Positions 1-4,925 of a stretch of DNA of 7,290 nt are shown here, piece after piece. The position numbers and the translations under genes are program-made. The notes under the pieces are model-generated. The model was given only the letters and a program-made list of their open reading frames with translations. It was not told where the DNA came from and searched no databases. The stretch is from Parcubacteria group bacterium (GTDB lineage Bacteria > Patescibacteriota > Minisyncoccia > UBA6257 > JACRHW01). Location: positions 1 through 7,290 of the forward strand of contig JACRHX010000048.1 of assembly GCA_016211955.1 (NCBI GenBank), in the 5' to 3' direction. Within the stretch, counting starts at the first letter, position 1. Each line of letters begins with the position of its first letter.

Positions 1-30
1 CTGCATAAAACCTTTAAAGAGACTTAGATT

Positions 31-387
31 ATGAAAAGAAAAACAGATAAAAAATCATTACGGGGGGTGCGTCATAGAAAAATCCGCATGATAGTGAAGG
101 GTACTTTGGAGCGCCCAAGACTTGCTGTTTTTAAATCAAGTCAACATATTTATGCACAAGTTATTGACGATGAGCTGGGAACTACTCTTCTTGCGGTTTC
201 TGACAGAGAAGTTTCTGATGGTAAAAAAACAAAAAAAGAGAAGGCGGTTGAAGTAGGCGAGCTTGTAGCACAACATGCAGAAAAAGCGAAAATTACAAAA
301 GTGGTATTCGATAGGGGCGGGTTCCCTTACGCAGGACGCGTAAAGGCCCTTGGAGATTCTGCAAGAAATAAAGGACTTCAATTTTAA
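31..387 (+). CDS. rplR: 50S ribosomal protein L18
   Basis: Encodes a 118-residue L18, the large-subunit protein that binds 5S rRNA together with L5 and helps dock it into the central protuberance. The basic N-terminus (residues 1-25, with RGVRHRKIR), the block ERPRLAVFKSSQHIYAQVID (about 27-46) and the C-terminal VVFDRGGFPYAGRVKALGDSARNKGLQF region (about 91-118) are L18 hallmarks, and the length is normal for the family. The ATG at 31 is the only usable start because an in-frame TAG lies at 25-27. A weak purine stretch (aaagag, 15-20) stands where a Shine-Dalgarno would be. It is followed by rpsE, rplO and secY, the standard spc-operon order, and is presumably cotranscribed with them, but the gap to rpsE (146 bases) is unusually long for this operon. 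Confidence 0.97.
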   Translation: MKRKTDKKSLRGVRHRKIRMIVKGTLERPRLAVFKSSQHIYAQVIDDELGTTLLAVSDREVSDGKKTKKEKAVEVGELVAQHAEKAKITKVVFDRGGFPYAGRVKALGDSARNKGLQF

Positions 388-397
388 TTACTAGACA

Positions 398-536
398 TAT
401 GCCCAGTAGTGAAAATTCGACAGTATACAAAAATTCACTATTTTGCATGATTAAAACATTAAATTAATAAGATATAAACCGGAGAAATTGATGAATCTGC
501 TTGTTGCAGAAAGTCGAATTTCTACTACTGGGTATG
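398..536 (+). repeat. Long inverted repeat enclosing the rpsE leader
   Basis: The arms 398-421 and 513-536 are inverted copies. The central 20 bases (402-421, CCCAGTAGTGAAAATTCGAC, against 513-532) match at 18 of 20, and in RNA the whole 24-base stem pairs with one mismatch and a few G-U pairs. The loop is 91 bases. The right arm ends exactly on the rpsE ATG (534-536), so a folded transcript would bury that start codon. Part of the left arm (TAGTGAA, 407-413) can instead pair with TTCACTA at 434-440, giving a competing local hairpin. No transposase or recombinase is nearby. It could be a translation-control hairpin for rpsE or a small inverted-repeat insertion; the sequence does not decide. 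Confidence 0.75.
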
Positions 537-550
537 GATTACAGAAATAA
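491..550 (+). CDS. Possible 19-codon leader peptide overlapping rpsE
   Basis: ATG at 491 opens a frame of 19 codons (MNLLVAESRISTTGYGLQK) ending with TAA at 548-550, out of frame with rpsE and overlapping its start by 17 bases. It is preceded by GGAG at 481-484 with a 6-base gap, the clearest Shine-Dalgarno in the window; the neighbouring ribosomal genes have little or none. A ribosome reading it would open the right arm of the inverted repeat (513-536) and stop 12 bases past the rpsE ATG, a geometry suited to translational coupling by reinitiation. No homology is recognised for the peptide. It may be chance, or the GGAG may serve rpsE at longer range. Whether it is translated is inference. 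Confidence 0.35.
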   Translation: MNLLVAESRISTTGYGLQK

Positions 551-1001
551 ACAAGTTAAGGATGGATATGATGCTATAACCGTTGATCTTTCTCGCGTTA
601 CACGTGTTGTTGCGGGTGGAAAACGTATGAGTTTTCGAGCAACCGTTGCTGTAGGAAATAAGCTTGGTGAGGTTGGTCTTGGAGTAGGAAAAGGACTCGA
701 TGTGGCACAGTCACTCGATAAAGCAAAAGCAAATGCGAAGAAACAGCTTATGCGCGTTTCTATCAGTAATGGAACTATTCCTCATGAGGTTCATGGGAAA
801 TTTGGAGCCGCACGAGTTGTTATTAAACCAGCCGCAAAGGGAAGGGGTATTATTGCTGGTAGTTCGGTGCGTAGCATTCTCGTCCTTGCAGGATATTCTG
901 ATATTTCTGCAAAGATTCTATCAACTACAAAGAATAAGCTTAATAATGCACGGGCCGCACTCGTCGCCTTGGAATCAATAGTGGGGCACTCGAAAAAATA
1001 A
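534..1001 (+). CDS. rpsE: 30S ribosomal protein S5
   Basis: Encodes S5, a small-subunit protein at the mRNA entry channel involved in decoding accuracy and helicase activity. From the ATG at 534 it is 155 residues. The N-terminal double-stranded-RNA-binding-like domain is seen as RVTRVVAGGKRMSFRATVAV with the following glycine-rich loop (GLGVGKG), and the C-terminal domain as GRGIIAGSSVRSILVLAGYSDISAKI followed by the NKLNNARAAL helix. An in-frame TTG at 501 would add 11 residues (MLQKVEFLLLG), but these are encoded by the right arm of the inverted repeat and do not look like S5, so 534 is preferred. The ATG at 534 has no good Shine-Dalgarno of its own; it may depend on the overlapping 491-550 frame. 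Only 4 bases separate it from rplO: the usual rpmD (L30) is absent. Confidence 0.95.
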   Translation: MDYRNKQVKDGYDAITVDLSRVTRVVAGGKRMSFRATVAVGNKLGEVGLGVGKGLDVAQSLDKAKANAKKQLMRVSISNGTIPHEVHGKFGAARVVIKPAAKGRGIIAGSSVRSILVLAGYSDISAKILSTTKNKLNNARAALVALESIVGHSKK

Positions 1002-1005
1002 ACAT

Positions 1006-1440
1006 ATGCAATTACACGAAATAAAACCAGAGCACCCAGGAAGAAAATCGAAAAGGGTTGGACGTGGAGGAAAAAGAGGTACCACATCGGGTCATGGACA
1101 AAAGGGACAAAAGTCTCGTGCGGGAAAAAGTATCAAACCTAATGTAAGGGAGATGTTGTTGCGTTTTCCAAAATTACGCGGGATACATTTTAAATCTACA
1201 AAATCAAAAGTTTTTCCTGTTTCACTTGATGTGTTGGAAAAAATAGTAGAAAATAATGAGACAGTTACCGTTGCATCCCTTCTTAAAAAGGGGTTGGTGA
1301 AAAAGATTGGAGGAAAAAATCCTTTCGTTAAGGTTCTTGATGGAAAGAATGTGTTTACAAAATCAATTATTATAAAAGGAATTCCGGTTTCTGAATCCGC
1401 AAAAAAACGTATTATTGCTGTTGGTGGCACTATTGAATAA
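1006..1440 (+). CDS. rplO: 50S ribosomal protein L15
   Basis: Encodes a 144-residue L15, a late-assembling large-subunit protein with a long basic N-terminal tail that threads into 23S rRNA. The tail carries the family pattern KRVGRGGKRGTTSGHGQKGQ with SRAG just after (about residues 17-40), and the globular C-terminal half ends in the typical IPVSESAKKRIIAVGGTIE. Length is normal. It starts 4 bases after the rpsE stop codon (acatATG, with no Shine-Dalgarno), so it is cotranscribed and probably translationally coupled to rpsE. secY begins 12 bases after its stop. Confidence 0.96.
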   Translation: MQLHEIKPEHPGRKSKRVGRGGKRGTTSGHGQKGQKSRAGKSIKPNVREMLLRFPKLRGIHFKSTKSKVFPVSLDVLEKIVENNETVTVASLLKKGLVKKIGGKNPFVKVLDGKNVFTKSIIIKGIPVSESAKKRIIAVGGTIE

Positions 1441-1452
1441 TGATCTAATATA

Positions 1453-2724
1453 ATGGAAAAAGAAACGATATTTCAAATTTTTGCTTCGAAGGAGTTGCGA
1501 AAAAAAATTTTTACGGTTCTTGGTATGCTTGTTGTTGTGCGACTTCTTGCGAGTATTCCTATACCAGGAGTGGACATCCTTCGTCTCAAGGGATTTTTAG
1601 AATCAAACCAACTTTTTGGTCTTTTTAATTTATTTTCAGGTGGGTCGTTTTCAAATTTTTCGGTTGCTATGCTTGGAGTAGGACCTTATATTACCGCAAC
1701 AATTATTATGCAACTTCTCACTATGATATTTCCTATGTTTAAGGAGATGTACCATGAAGAGGGTGAGGCAGGAAGACAGAAGTTTAATCAATATTCTCGC
1801 ATGCTTACGGTGCCCCTTGCAATGCTTCAGGGATTTGGTTTTCTGCGACTTCTTCAGTCACAGAGAATCATTGATATTCTTTCTCCCTTTGACATGGTGT
1901 GGAATATGGTACTTATCATTGCGGGAAGTATGATCCTTATGTGGCTTGGTGAACTTATCACCGAACAAAAAATAGGAAACGGTGTTTCTCTCATTATCTT
2001 TGGAGGTATTGTCGCGGGGGCACCTCAAAGTATGTGGCAACTTTTCCAAACTTATGATCCAAGACTTCTCCCTACCTATCTCGGGTTTCTTATTGTGGGA
2101 CTTCTTGTAATTATAGGCGTTATCTTTATTAATGAAGGAGAGCGTAAAATTCCGGTATCATACGCAAAGCAAGTGCGAGGTTCGAAAATGTATGGGGGCG
2201 GTTCTACATATTTACCACTTCGTCTTATTCAGGCTGGTGTTATTCCTATAATTTTTGCGATATCAGTACTTCTTTTTCCACAGTTTCTAGCACAAATACT
2301 TCTCGTGTTTCATATTGAATGGGCGAGCGGACTACAAGATTTAGTCGCACGATTTTATGCAAGCAAATTAATTTACAATATTGCTTACTTTATGCTCGTG
2401 GTACTCTTTACCTACTTCTATACTGCAATCACGTTCGATCCAGGAGAAATTGCAAAAAATCTTCAACGCTTTGGTGGTTTTATTCCAGGAATTCGACCCG
2501 GTGTTTCTACTGCGGAATTTATTAGTAAGGTAGTAAACCGTATTACTCTTTTTGGCGCTTTTGGTTTAGGATTCATTGCGGTCCTTCCTAATATCGTTCA
2601 GGTAGCAAGCGGTATAAGCGCCTTTAGTCTTGGGGGAACGGCTCTTCTCATTGTAGTTTCTGTTGCAATCGAGACGATGAAGCAGATACAATCTCAAGTA
2701 GTAATGCGTGAATACGAAGTCTAA
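1453..2724 (+). CDS. secY: Preprotein translocase subunit SecY
   Basis: Encodes the pore-forming subunit of the SecYEG channel (423 residues), which moves unfolded proteins across, and membrane proteins into, the cytoplasmic membrane. Ten hydrophobic segments fit the family. TM1 is about residues 19-38, followed by the plug region. Conserved blocks are GVGPYITATIIMQLL (75-89), GEAGRQKFNQYSRMLTV (104-120), GNGVSLIIFGGIVAG (175-189), the cytoplasmic ribosome/SecA-contact loop ERKIPVSYAKQVRG (230-243), YLPLRLIQAGVIPIIFA (253-269) and FGGFIPGIRPG (340-350). The last TM (about 394-410) is followed by a short tail, KQIQSQVVMREYEV. It starts 12 bases after rplO with no visible Shine-Dalgarno. Unlike in many bacteria, adk does not follow closely: a 415-base structured non-coding stretch intervenes, beginning with a hairpin at the stop codon. 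Confidence 0.97.
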   Translation: MEKETIFQIFASKELRKKIFTVLGMLVVVRLLASIPIPGVDILRLKGFLESNQLFGLFNLFSGGSFSNFSVAMLGVGPYITATIIMQLLTMIFPMFKEMYHEEGEAGRQKFNQYSRMLTVPLAMLQGFGFLRLLQSQRIIDILSPFDMVWNMVLIIAGSMILMWLGELITEQKIGNGVSLIIFGGIVAGAPQSMWQLFQTYDPRLLPTYLGFLIVGLLVIIGVIFINEGERKIPVSYAKQVRGSKMYGGGSTYLPLRLIQAGVIPIIFAISVLLFPQFLAQILLVFHIEWASGLQDLVARFYASKLIYNIAYFMLVVLFTYFYTAITFDPGEIAKNLQRFGGFIPGIRPGVSTAEFISKVVNRITLFGAFGLGFIAVLPNIVQVASGISAFSLGGTALLIVVSVAIETMKQIQSQVVMREYEV

Positions 2725-2853
2725 AAAACTTCCCTGTTTGGCGAAATGCTTCGTTGTGGGCTCCGATACTCCTTCGCTGTATCATCTGTAATACAGCTCC
2801 GTCTGTTTCTCTTCTCGCCTACGCCTCACATTTCATCCAAACAAGAAAGTTTT
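2725..2853. repeat. Structured intergenic element, copy A (long-stem hairpin)
   Basis: It begins right after the secY TAA. Outer arms 2725-2741 (AAAACTTCCCTGTTTGG) and 2837-2853 pair over 17 bp without a mismatch (two G-U on the minus-strand reading). Next comes a 1x2 internal loop (C2742 against A2835-T2836), then 6 bp (GAAATG 2743-2748 / CATTTC 2829-2834). The core holds a 7-bp hairpin, GCTGTAT (2776-2782) / ATACAGC (2791-2797), with an alternative GATAC/GTATC pairing (2765-2769 / 2779-2783). The core is homologous to copy B at 6085-6206. No ORF of note. Its position after a stop codon suits a 3'-end or terminator role for the spc operon, but no long T-run follows on +. Coding strand, if it is an RNA, is unknown. 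Confidence 0.8.
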
Positions 2854-2854
2854 C

Positions 2855-2880
2855 CACTCCACTGCATCCAAACCAGTAGG
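2855..2880. repeat. Remnant of a second structured element
   Basis: ACTGCATCCAAA at 2861-2872 is identical to the right end of copy B (6183-6194) and close to the right end of copy A (CATTTCATCCAAA). It starts 8 bases after copy A ends. No matching left arm (expected to pair with CCAAACCAGTAGG) is found upstream, so this looks like the surviving right end of a truncated copy. The match is short, and chance similarity or a copying slip from copy A are alternatives. Confidence 0.4.
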
Positions 2881-2888
2881 TTCTATCC

Positions 2889-2916
2889 TTGAAATGTAAC
2901 TGATATATAGTAAAAT
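2889..2916 (+). promoter_or_regulatory. Candidate promoter upstream of adk
   Basis: TTGAAA (2889-2894) and TAAAAT (2911-2916) are each one base from the sigma-70-type consensus and are 16 bases apart. Transcription would start near 2923, just before the REP-like nest, and give the adenylate kinase message a structured 5' leader of about 215 bases. The surrounding DNA is AT-rich, so such matches can arise by chance. Confidence 0.4.
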
Positions 2917-2926
2917 TGATATATGA

Positions 2927-2965
2927 ATCCCGTTAGAGGTCGCAATCATTTATATCTAATGGGAT
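2927..2965. repeat. REP-like hairpin 1
   Basis: ATCCCGTTAGA (2927-2937) pairs with TCTAATGGGAT (2955-2965) over 11 bp with one G-U in RNA, loop 17 bases. The left arm is the same segment that can pair perfectly with 3128-3141, so the local and long-range folds exclude each other. Confidence 0.6.
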
Positions 2966-2994
2966 AAATAAGTATTAATAACATTAAACAAAAA

Positions 2995-3024
2995 GTAGGT
3001 TGTGATTTTCAGGTCGCGATCTAC
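2995..3024. repeat. Small hairpin with AGGTCGCGAT loop flank
   Basis: GTAGGTTGTGA (2995-3005) can pair with TCGCGATCTAC (3014-3024) as an 11-bp RNA stem containing three G-U pairs, loop of 8 bases. The right arm abuts the inner 16-bp repeat. The reliance on G-U pairs means it works as RNA of the + strand better than as a DNA cruciform. Confidence 0.4.
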
Positions 3025-3139
3025 CCCGTTAGAAATTGCAACATTTACAAAATATATTCATTGCTATGTTTTATAAAAAGTCGTTTGTCATTAATACTAC
3101 AGGAAACTCCAATTTCTAACGGGGTCTACCTCTAACGGG

Positions 3140-3727
3140 ATGAAGTTTAAAAACGTAGTATTTTTAGGAAGAAGTGGTGCGGGTAAGGGAACCCAGCTAA
3201 AACTTCTTGAGTCCTATCTCAACGGTCAAGGGAAAAAGACGCTCTATATTTCCATAGGCGAGTTATTGCGTGCTCTCGCAAAACAAGATACCTTTGCAGG
3301 GAGGAAGGTAAAAAGTATTATTACAGAGGGGAAGCTTATTGATGAATGGGTAGCTGCCTATTTGTGGCAGAATGATATTATGACGCGTCTGTCGGAAAAC
3401 GATGCCTTTTTATTTTTTGATGGTTCTCCGAGAAAACTTCATGAAGCAGAGGCGCTTGATATGACTCTCGAATGGTTTGAACGTGAAAAAGAAATGGTGG
3501 CAATTTTGCTTGATGTAGGACATGAAGAGGTCTTTGGACGCCTCAAGGCGCGTGGAAGGGAGGATGACACCGATCATGGTATCAAGAGTCGTCTTGATTG
3601 GTTTGAAACGGAGGTGATGCCTGTAGTGCGCTACTATGAATCATCAGAGCGTCTTCTTACGATAAGTGGTGAAGGTACCATAGAAGAGGTACAAGCTAGG
3701 ATACGAAATGTCCTGGGTGTAGAATAA
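3140..3727 (+). CDS. adk: Adenylate kinase-like nucleoside monophosphate kinase
   Basis: A 195-residue P-loop kinase of the adenylate kinase family, which interconverts ATP+AMP and 2 ADP in the cytoplasm. The Walker A loop GRSGAGKGTQ is at 10-19, the NMP-binding region GELLRA at 40-45 (R44), the DGSPR motif at 94-98 with HEAEAL after it, and the LID arginines at R134, R138 and R140 followed by EDDTD and R151. R140 follows the preceding arginines directly, so this is the short-LID form without a zinc-binding lid. Two usually strict motifs deviate: ISIGE (37-41) for ISTGD, and DGSPR for DGFPR, so AMP specificity is not certain and another NMP could be the substrate. The position after secY and before map is the classical place of adk. 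The start ATG lies inside a terminal inverted repeat (TCTAACGGGATG) and has no normal Shine-Dalgarno. An intrinsic terminator overlaps the stop. Confidence 0.85.
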   Translation: MKFKNVVFLGRSGAGKGTQLKLLESYLNGQGKKTLYISIGELLRALAKQDTFAGRKVKSIITEGKLIDEWVAAYLWQNDIMTRLSENDAFLFFDGSPRKLHEAEALDMTLEWFEREKEMVAILLDVGHEEVFGRLKARGREDDTDHGIKSRLDWFETEVMPVVRYYESSERLLTISGEGTIEEVQARIRNVLGVE

Positions 3728-3753
3728 AACCTGTGCTCATACCACAGGTTTTT
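3726..3753 (+). terminator. Intrinsic terminator after adk
   Basis: AAAACCTGTG (3726-3735) and CACAGGTTTT (3743-3752) form a perfect 10-bp stem with a 7-base loop, and a run of five T (3749-3753) closes it. It starts within the adk stop codon and ends 8 bases before the map ATG, so it may partly insulate map-ruvX from adk. No clear promoter is seen between it and map, so read-through may supply map transcription. Confidence 0.75.
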
Positions 3754-3761
3754 AAATAAAT

Positions 3762-4526
3762 ATGACGATTCGGCTTAAAACAAAACAACAAATCAAGGAT
3801 TTACGAGAAGGGGGTAAAAGACTCGCGTATGTTCTTGATGCCATAGTAAAAGAAACACAGGAAGGAACATCGCTTATGGAGCTAGACAAACTCGCTGAAC
3901 GTCTCATTAAAAAAGAAGGAGGAAAACCAGCTTTTAAAGGATATACCCCAAGCGCTGCGACGGAACCTTATCCGAATACGTTGTGTACCTCTTTGAATAG
4001 TGTTGCCGTACATGAACGACCAACGTCGTATGCGCTTAGAGATGGCGATGTTATAAGTATCGATATTGGTATTATTTTTCGAGGTCTGATCACCGACATG
4101 GCAGTAACGCTTCCCATAGGAAACGTAAGCAAACAGGCTCAACAATTGATTACAACCGCAAAAGAGGCTCTTGATGAAGGTATTCGTGCTGCTATATCAA
4201 AAAATACAATTGGAGACATAGGGAATGCCGTTCAAACACGTGTACATCGAGGAGGGTTTAGGGTCTTAAAAGATCTTACAGGGCACGGCGTAGGCTTCGA
4301 GCTCCACGAAGACCCTTATGTCTATAACTTTGGAAAACCGCACACAGGATTTGTTTTAGAACCTGGGCTTGTCATTGCCATAGAACCAATCATTGCAGAA
4401 AGGACGGAATATATAATTCAACGTAGAGACGAGAGCTTTGCTACCGCGGACAATAGTCTTGCTGCACACTTCGAACATTCTATTGCAATTACAGAGAATG
4501 GCCCCCTTATCCTTACAGAATTATGA
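3762..4526 (+). CDS. map: Type I methionine aminopeptidase
   Basis: Encodes a 254-residue cytoplasmic metalloprotease of the pita-bread fold that removes the initiator methionine from nascent proteins. The five metal ligands expected from E. coli MetAP are present: D101 (ISID), D112 (LITD), H175 (TGHGVG), E208 (IAIEP) and E238 (HFEHS). The substrate-side histidines H84 (VAVHE) and H182 (ELHEDP) are also present. Length is normal for the minimal bacterial type Ia form with no N-terminal zinc extension. The ATG at 3762 has no Shine-Dalgarno and lies 8 bases after the adk terminator. Its TGA overlaps the ruvX ATG (ATGA at 4523-4526), so the two are translationally coupled. The use of TGA as stop argues against the recoded-UGA lineages (Gracilibacteria, SR1). 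Confidence 0.96.
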   Translation: MTIRLKTKQQIKDLREGGKRLAYVLDAIVKETQEGTSLMELDKLAERLIKKEGGKPAFKGYTPSAATEPYPNTLCTSLNSVAVHERPTSYALRDGDVISIDIGIIFRGLITDMAVTLPIGNVSKQAQQLITTAKEALDEGIRAAISKNTIGDIGNAVQTRVHRGGFRVLKDLTGHGVGFELHEDPYVYNFGKPHTGFVLEPGLVIAIEPIIAERTEYIIQRRDESFATADNSLAAHFEHSIAITENGPLILTEL

Positions 4527-4912
4527 TTTTAGGAATTGATTATGGAACAAAAAAAATCGGACTTGCTTTGGGAGATGAGGAGACAAAAATTGCCACACCG
4601 TGGCGTGTGATAGAAAATAAGTCACGTGTCGTAGTATTAGAAGAGTTAGTCAGGGCAATTACCGATTATAACATTACATGTATTGTTGTTGGGGAACCAC
4701 TCTCGTCTTCATCTGAACGAACCCCTCAAACAGAGATTACTGAAAAATTTATCACATTTCTTAGAAAGAATCTTCCTATCCCAGTGGTAACAGAGAATGA
4801 GTTTTTTACCACCAAAGAGGCAAAGACGATGGTACGTGAAACAGGACAAAAGAAACACACCGTTGATGCTCACGCCGCAGCCATCATCCTTCAAGCCTAT
4901 TTGGATAAGTAG
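4523..4912 (+). CDS. ruvX: Putative pre-16S rRNA nuclease RuvX/YqgF
   Basis: A 129-residue RNase H-fold protein of the YqgF/RuvX family, implicated in E. coli in 5'-end maturation of 16S rRNA and historically annotated as a Holliday-junction resolvase homologue. Seen: the N-terminal strand LGIDYGTKKIGLALGD (3-18, D6), IVVGEPL (54-60), the TT.EA block as ENEFFTTKEA (91-100, E93), and the C-terminal KKHTVDAHAAAIILQAYLD (D115). The common DER before the TT is replaced by NEF, keeping only the glutamate; the D6/E93/D115 acidic set remains. It overlaps the map stop by 4 bases. pgk begins 13 bases after its stop but has its own -10 box. Confidence 0.92.
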   Translation: MILGIDYGTKKIGLALGDEETKIATPWRVIENKSRVVVLEELVRAITDYNITCIVVGEPLSSSSERTPQTEITEKFITFLRKNLPIPVVTENEFFTTKEAKTMVRETGQKKHTVDAHAAAIILQAYLDK

Positions 4913-4918
4913 TATAAT
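4913..4918 (+). promoter_or_regulatory. -10 box for a possibly leaderless pgk transcript
   Basis: A perfect TATAAT stands at 4913-4918, directly after the ruvX TAG. The pgk ATG is at 4926, 8 bases from the end of the box, where transcription would normally begin. The -35 region is poor (TTCAAG at 4890-4895, 17-base spacing). If used, the message would begin at or within a base or two of the ATG. The absence of any Shine-Dalgarno before pgk fits a leaderless start. Otherwise pgk is simply read from upstream. Confidence 0.5.
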
Positions 4919-4925
4919 ACTAATT

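Larger units (their letters stand above)
2927..3141. repeat. REP-like nest with 14-bp perfect terminal inverted repeats
   Basis: ATCCCGTTAGAGGT (2927-2940) and ACCTCTAACGGGAT (3128-3141) are a perfect 14-bp inverted pair about 215 bases end to end. Nested inside is a second perfect pair of 16 bp, ACCCCGTTAGAAATTG (3023-3038) and CAATTTCTAACGGGGT (3110-3125). A further half-site, TCTAATGGGAT, lies at 2955-2965. All share the core CCCGTTAGA / TCTAACGGG, and AGGTCGC follows or precedes two of them (2937-2943, 3011-3017). This is the look of clustered REP palindromes or a small non-autonomous inverted-repeat element; no transposase is in the window. The outer right repeat includes the A and T of the adk ATG (3140-3142). 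Confidence 0.75.

Noticed and set aside
1..27. Possible tail of an upstream gene, expected to be rplF (L6), ending at TAG 25-27 (LHKTFKET) or TGA 32-34
   Set aside because: Neither reading frame shows the usual basic L6 C-terminus (RRKAGK-like); 27 bases are too few to assign a frame or product.
422..512. Invertible DNA switch between the two rpsE-leader arms
   Set aside because: Inverting the segment creates no obvious alternative gene start or promoter, and no recombinase gene is nearby.
501..533. TTG start giving S5 an 11-residue N-terminal extension
   Set aside because: The residues are encoded by the arm of an inverted repeat, are hydrophobic and unlike S5; ATG 534 gives a normal N-terminus.
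136..2049. Open frames on the minus strand across rplR, rpsE, rplO and secY
   Set aside because: They lie opposite well-conserved coding regions, have low-complexity translations and no recognisable motifs; they are shadows.
2927..3141. CRISPR array in the adk upstream region
   Set aside because: The repeats are few, inverted rather than direct, and irregularly spaced; no cas genes.
4797..4925. 43-codon N-terminal extension of PGK
   Set aside because: It overlaps ruvX in another frame and the family-typical N-terminus begins at 4926.
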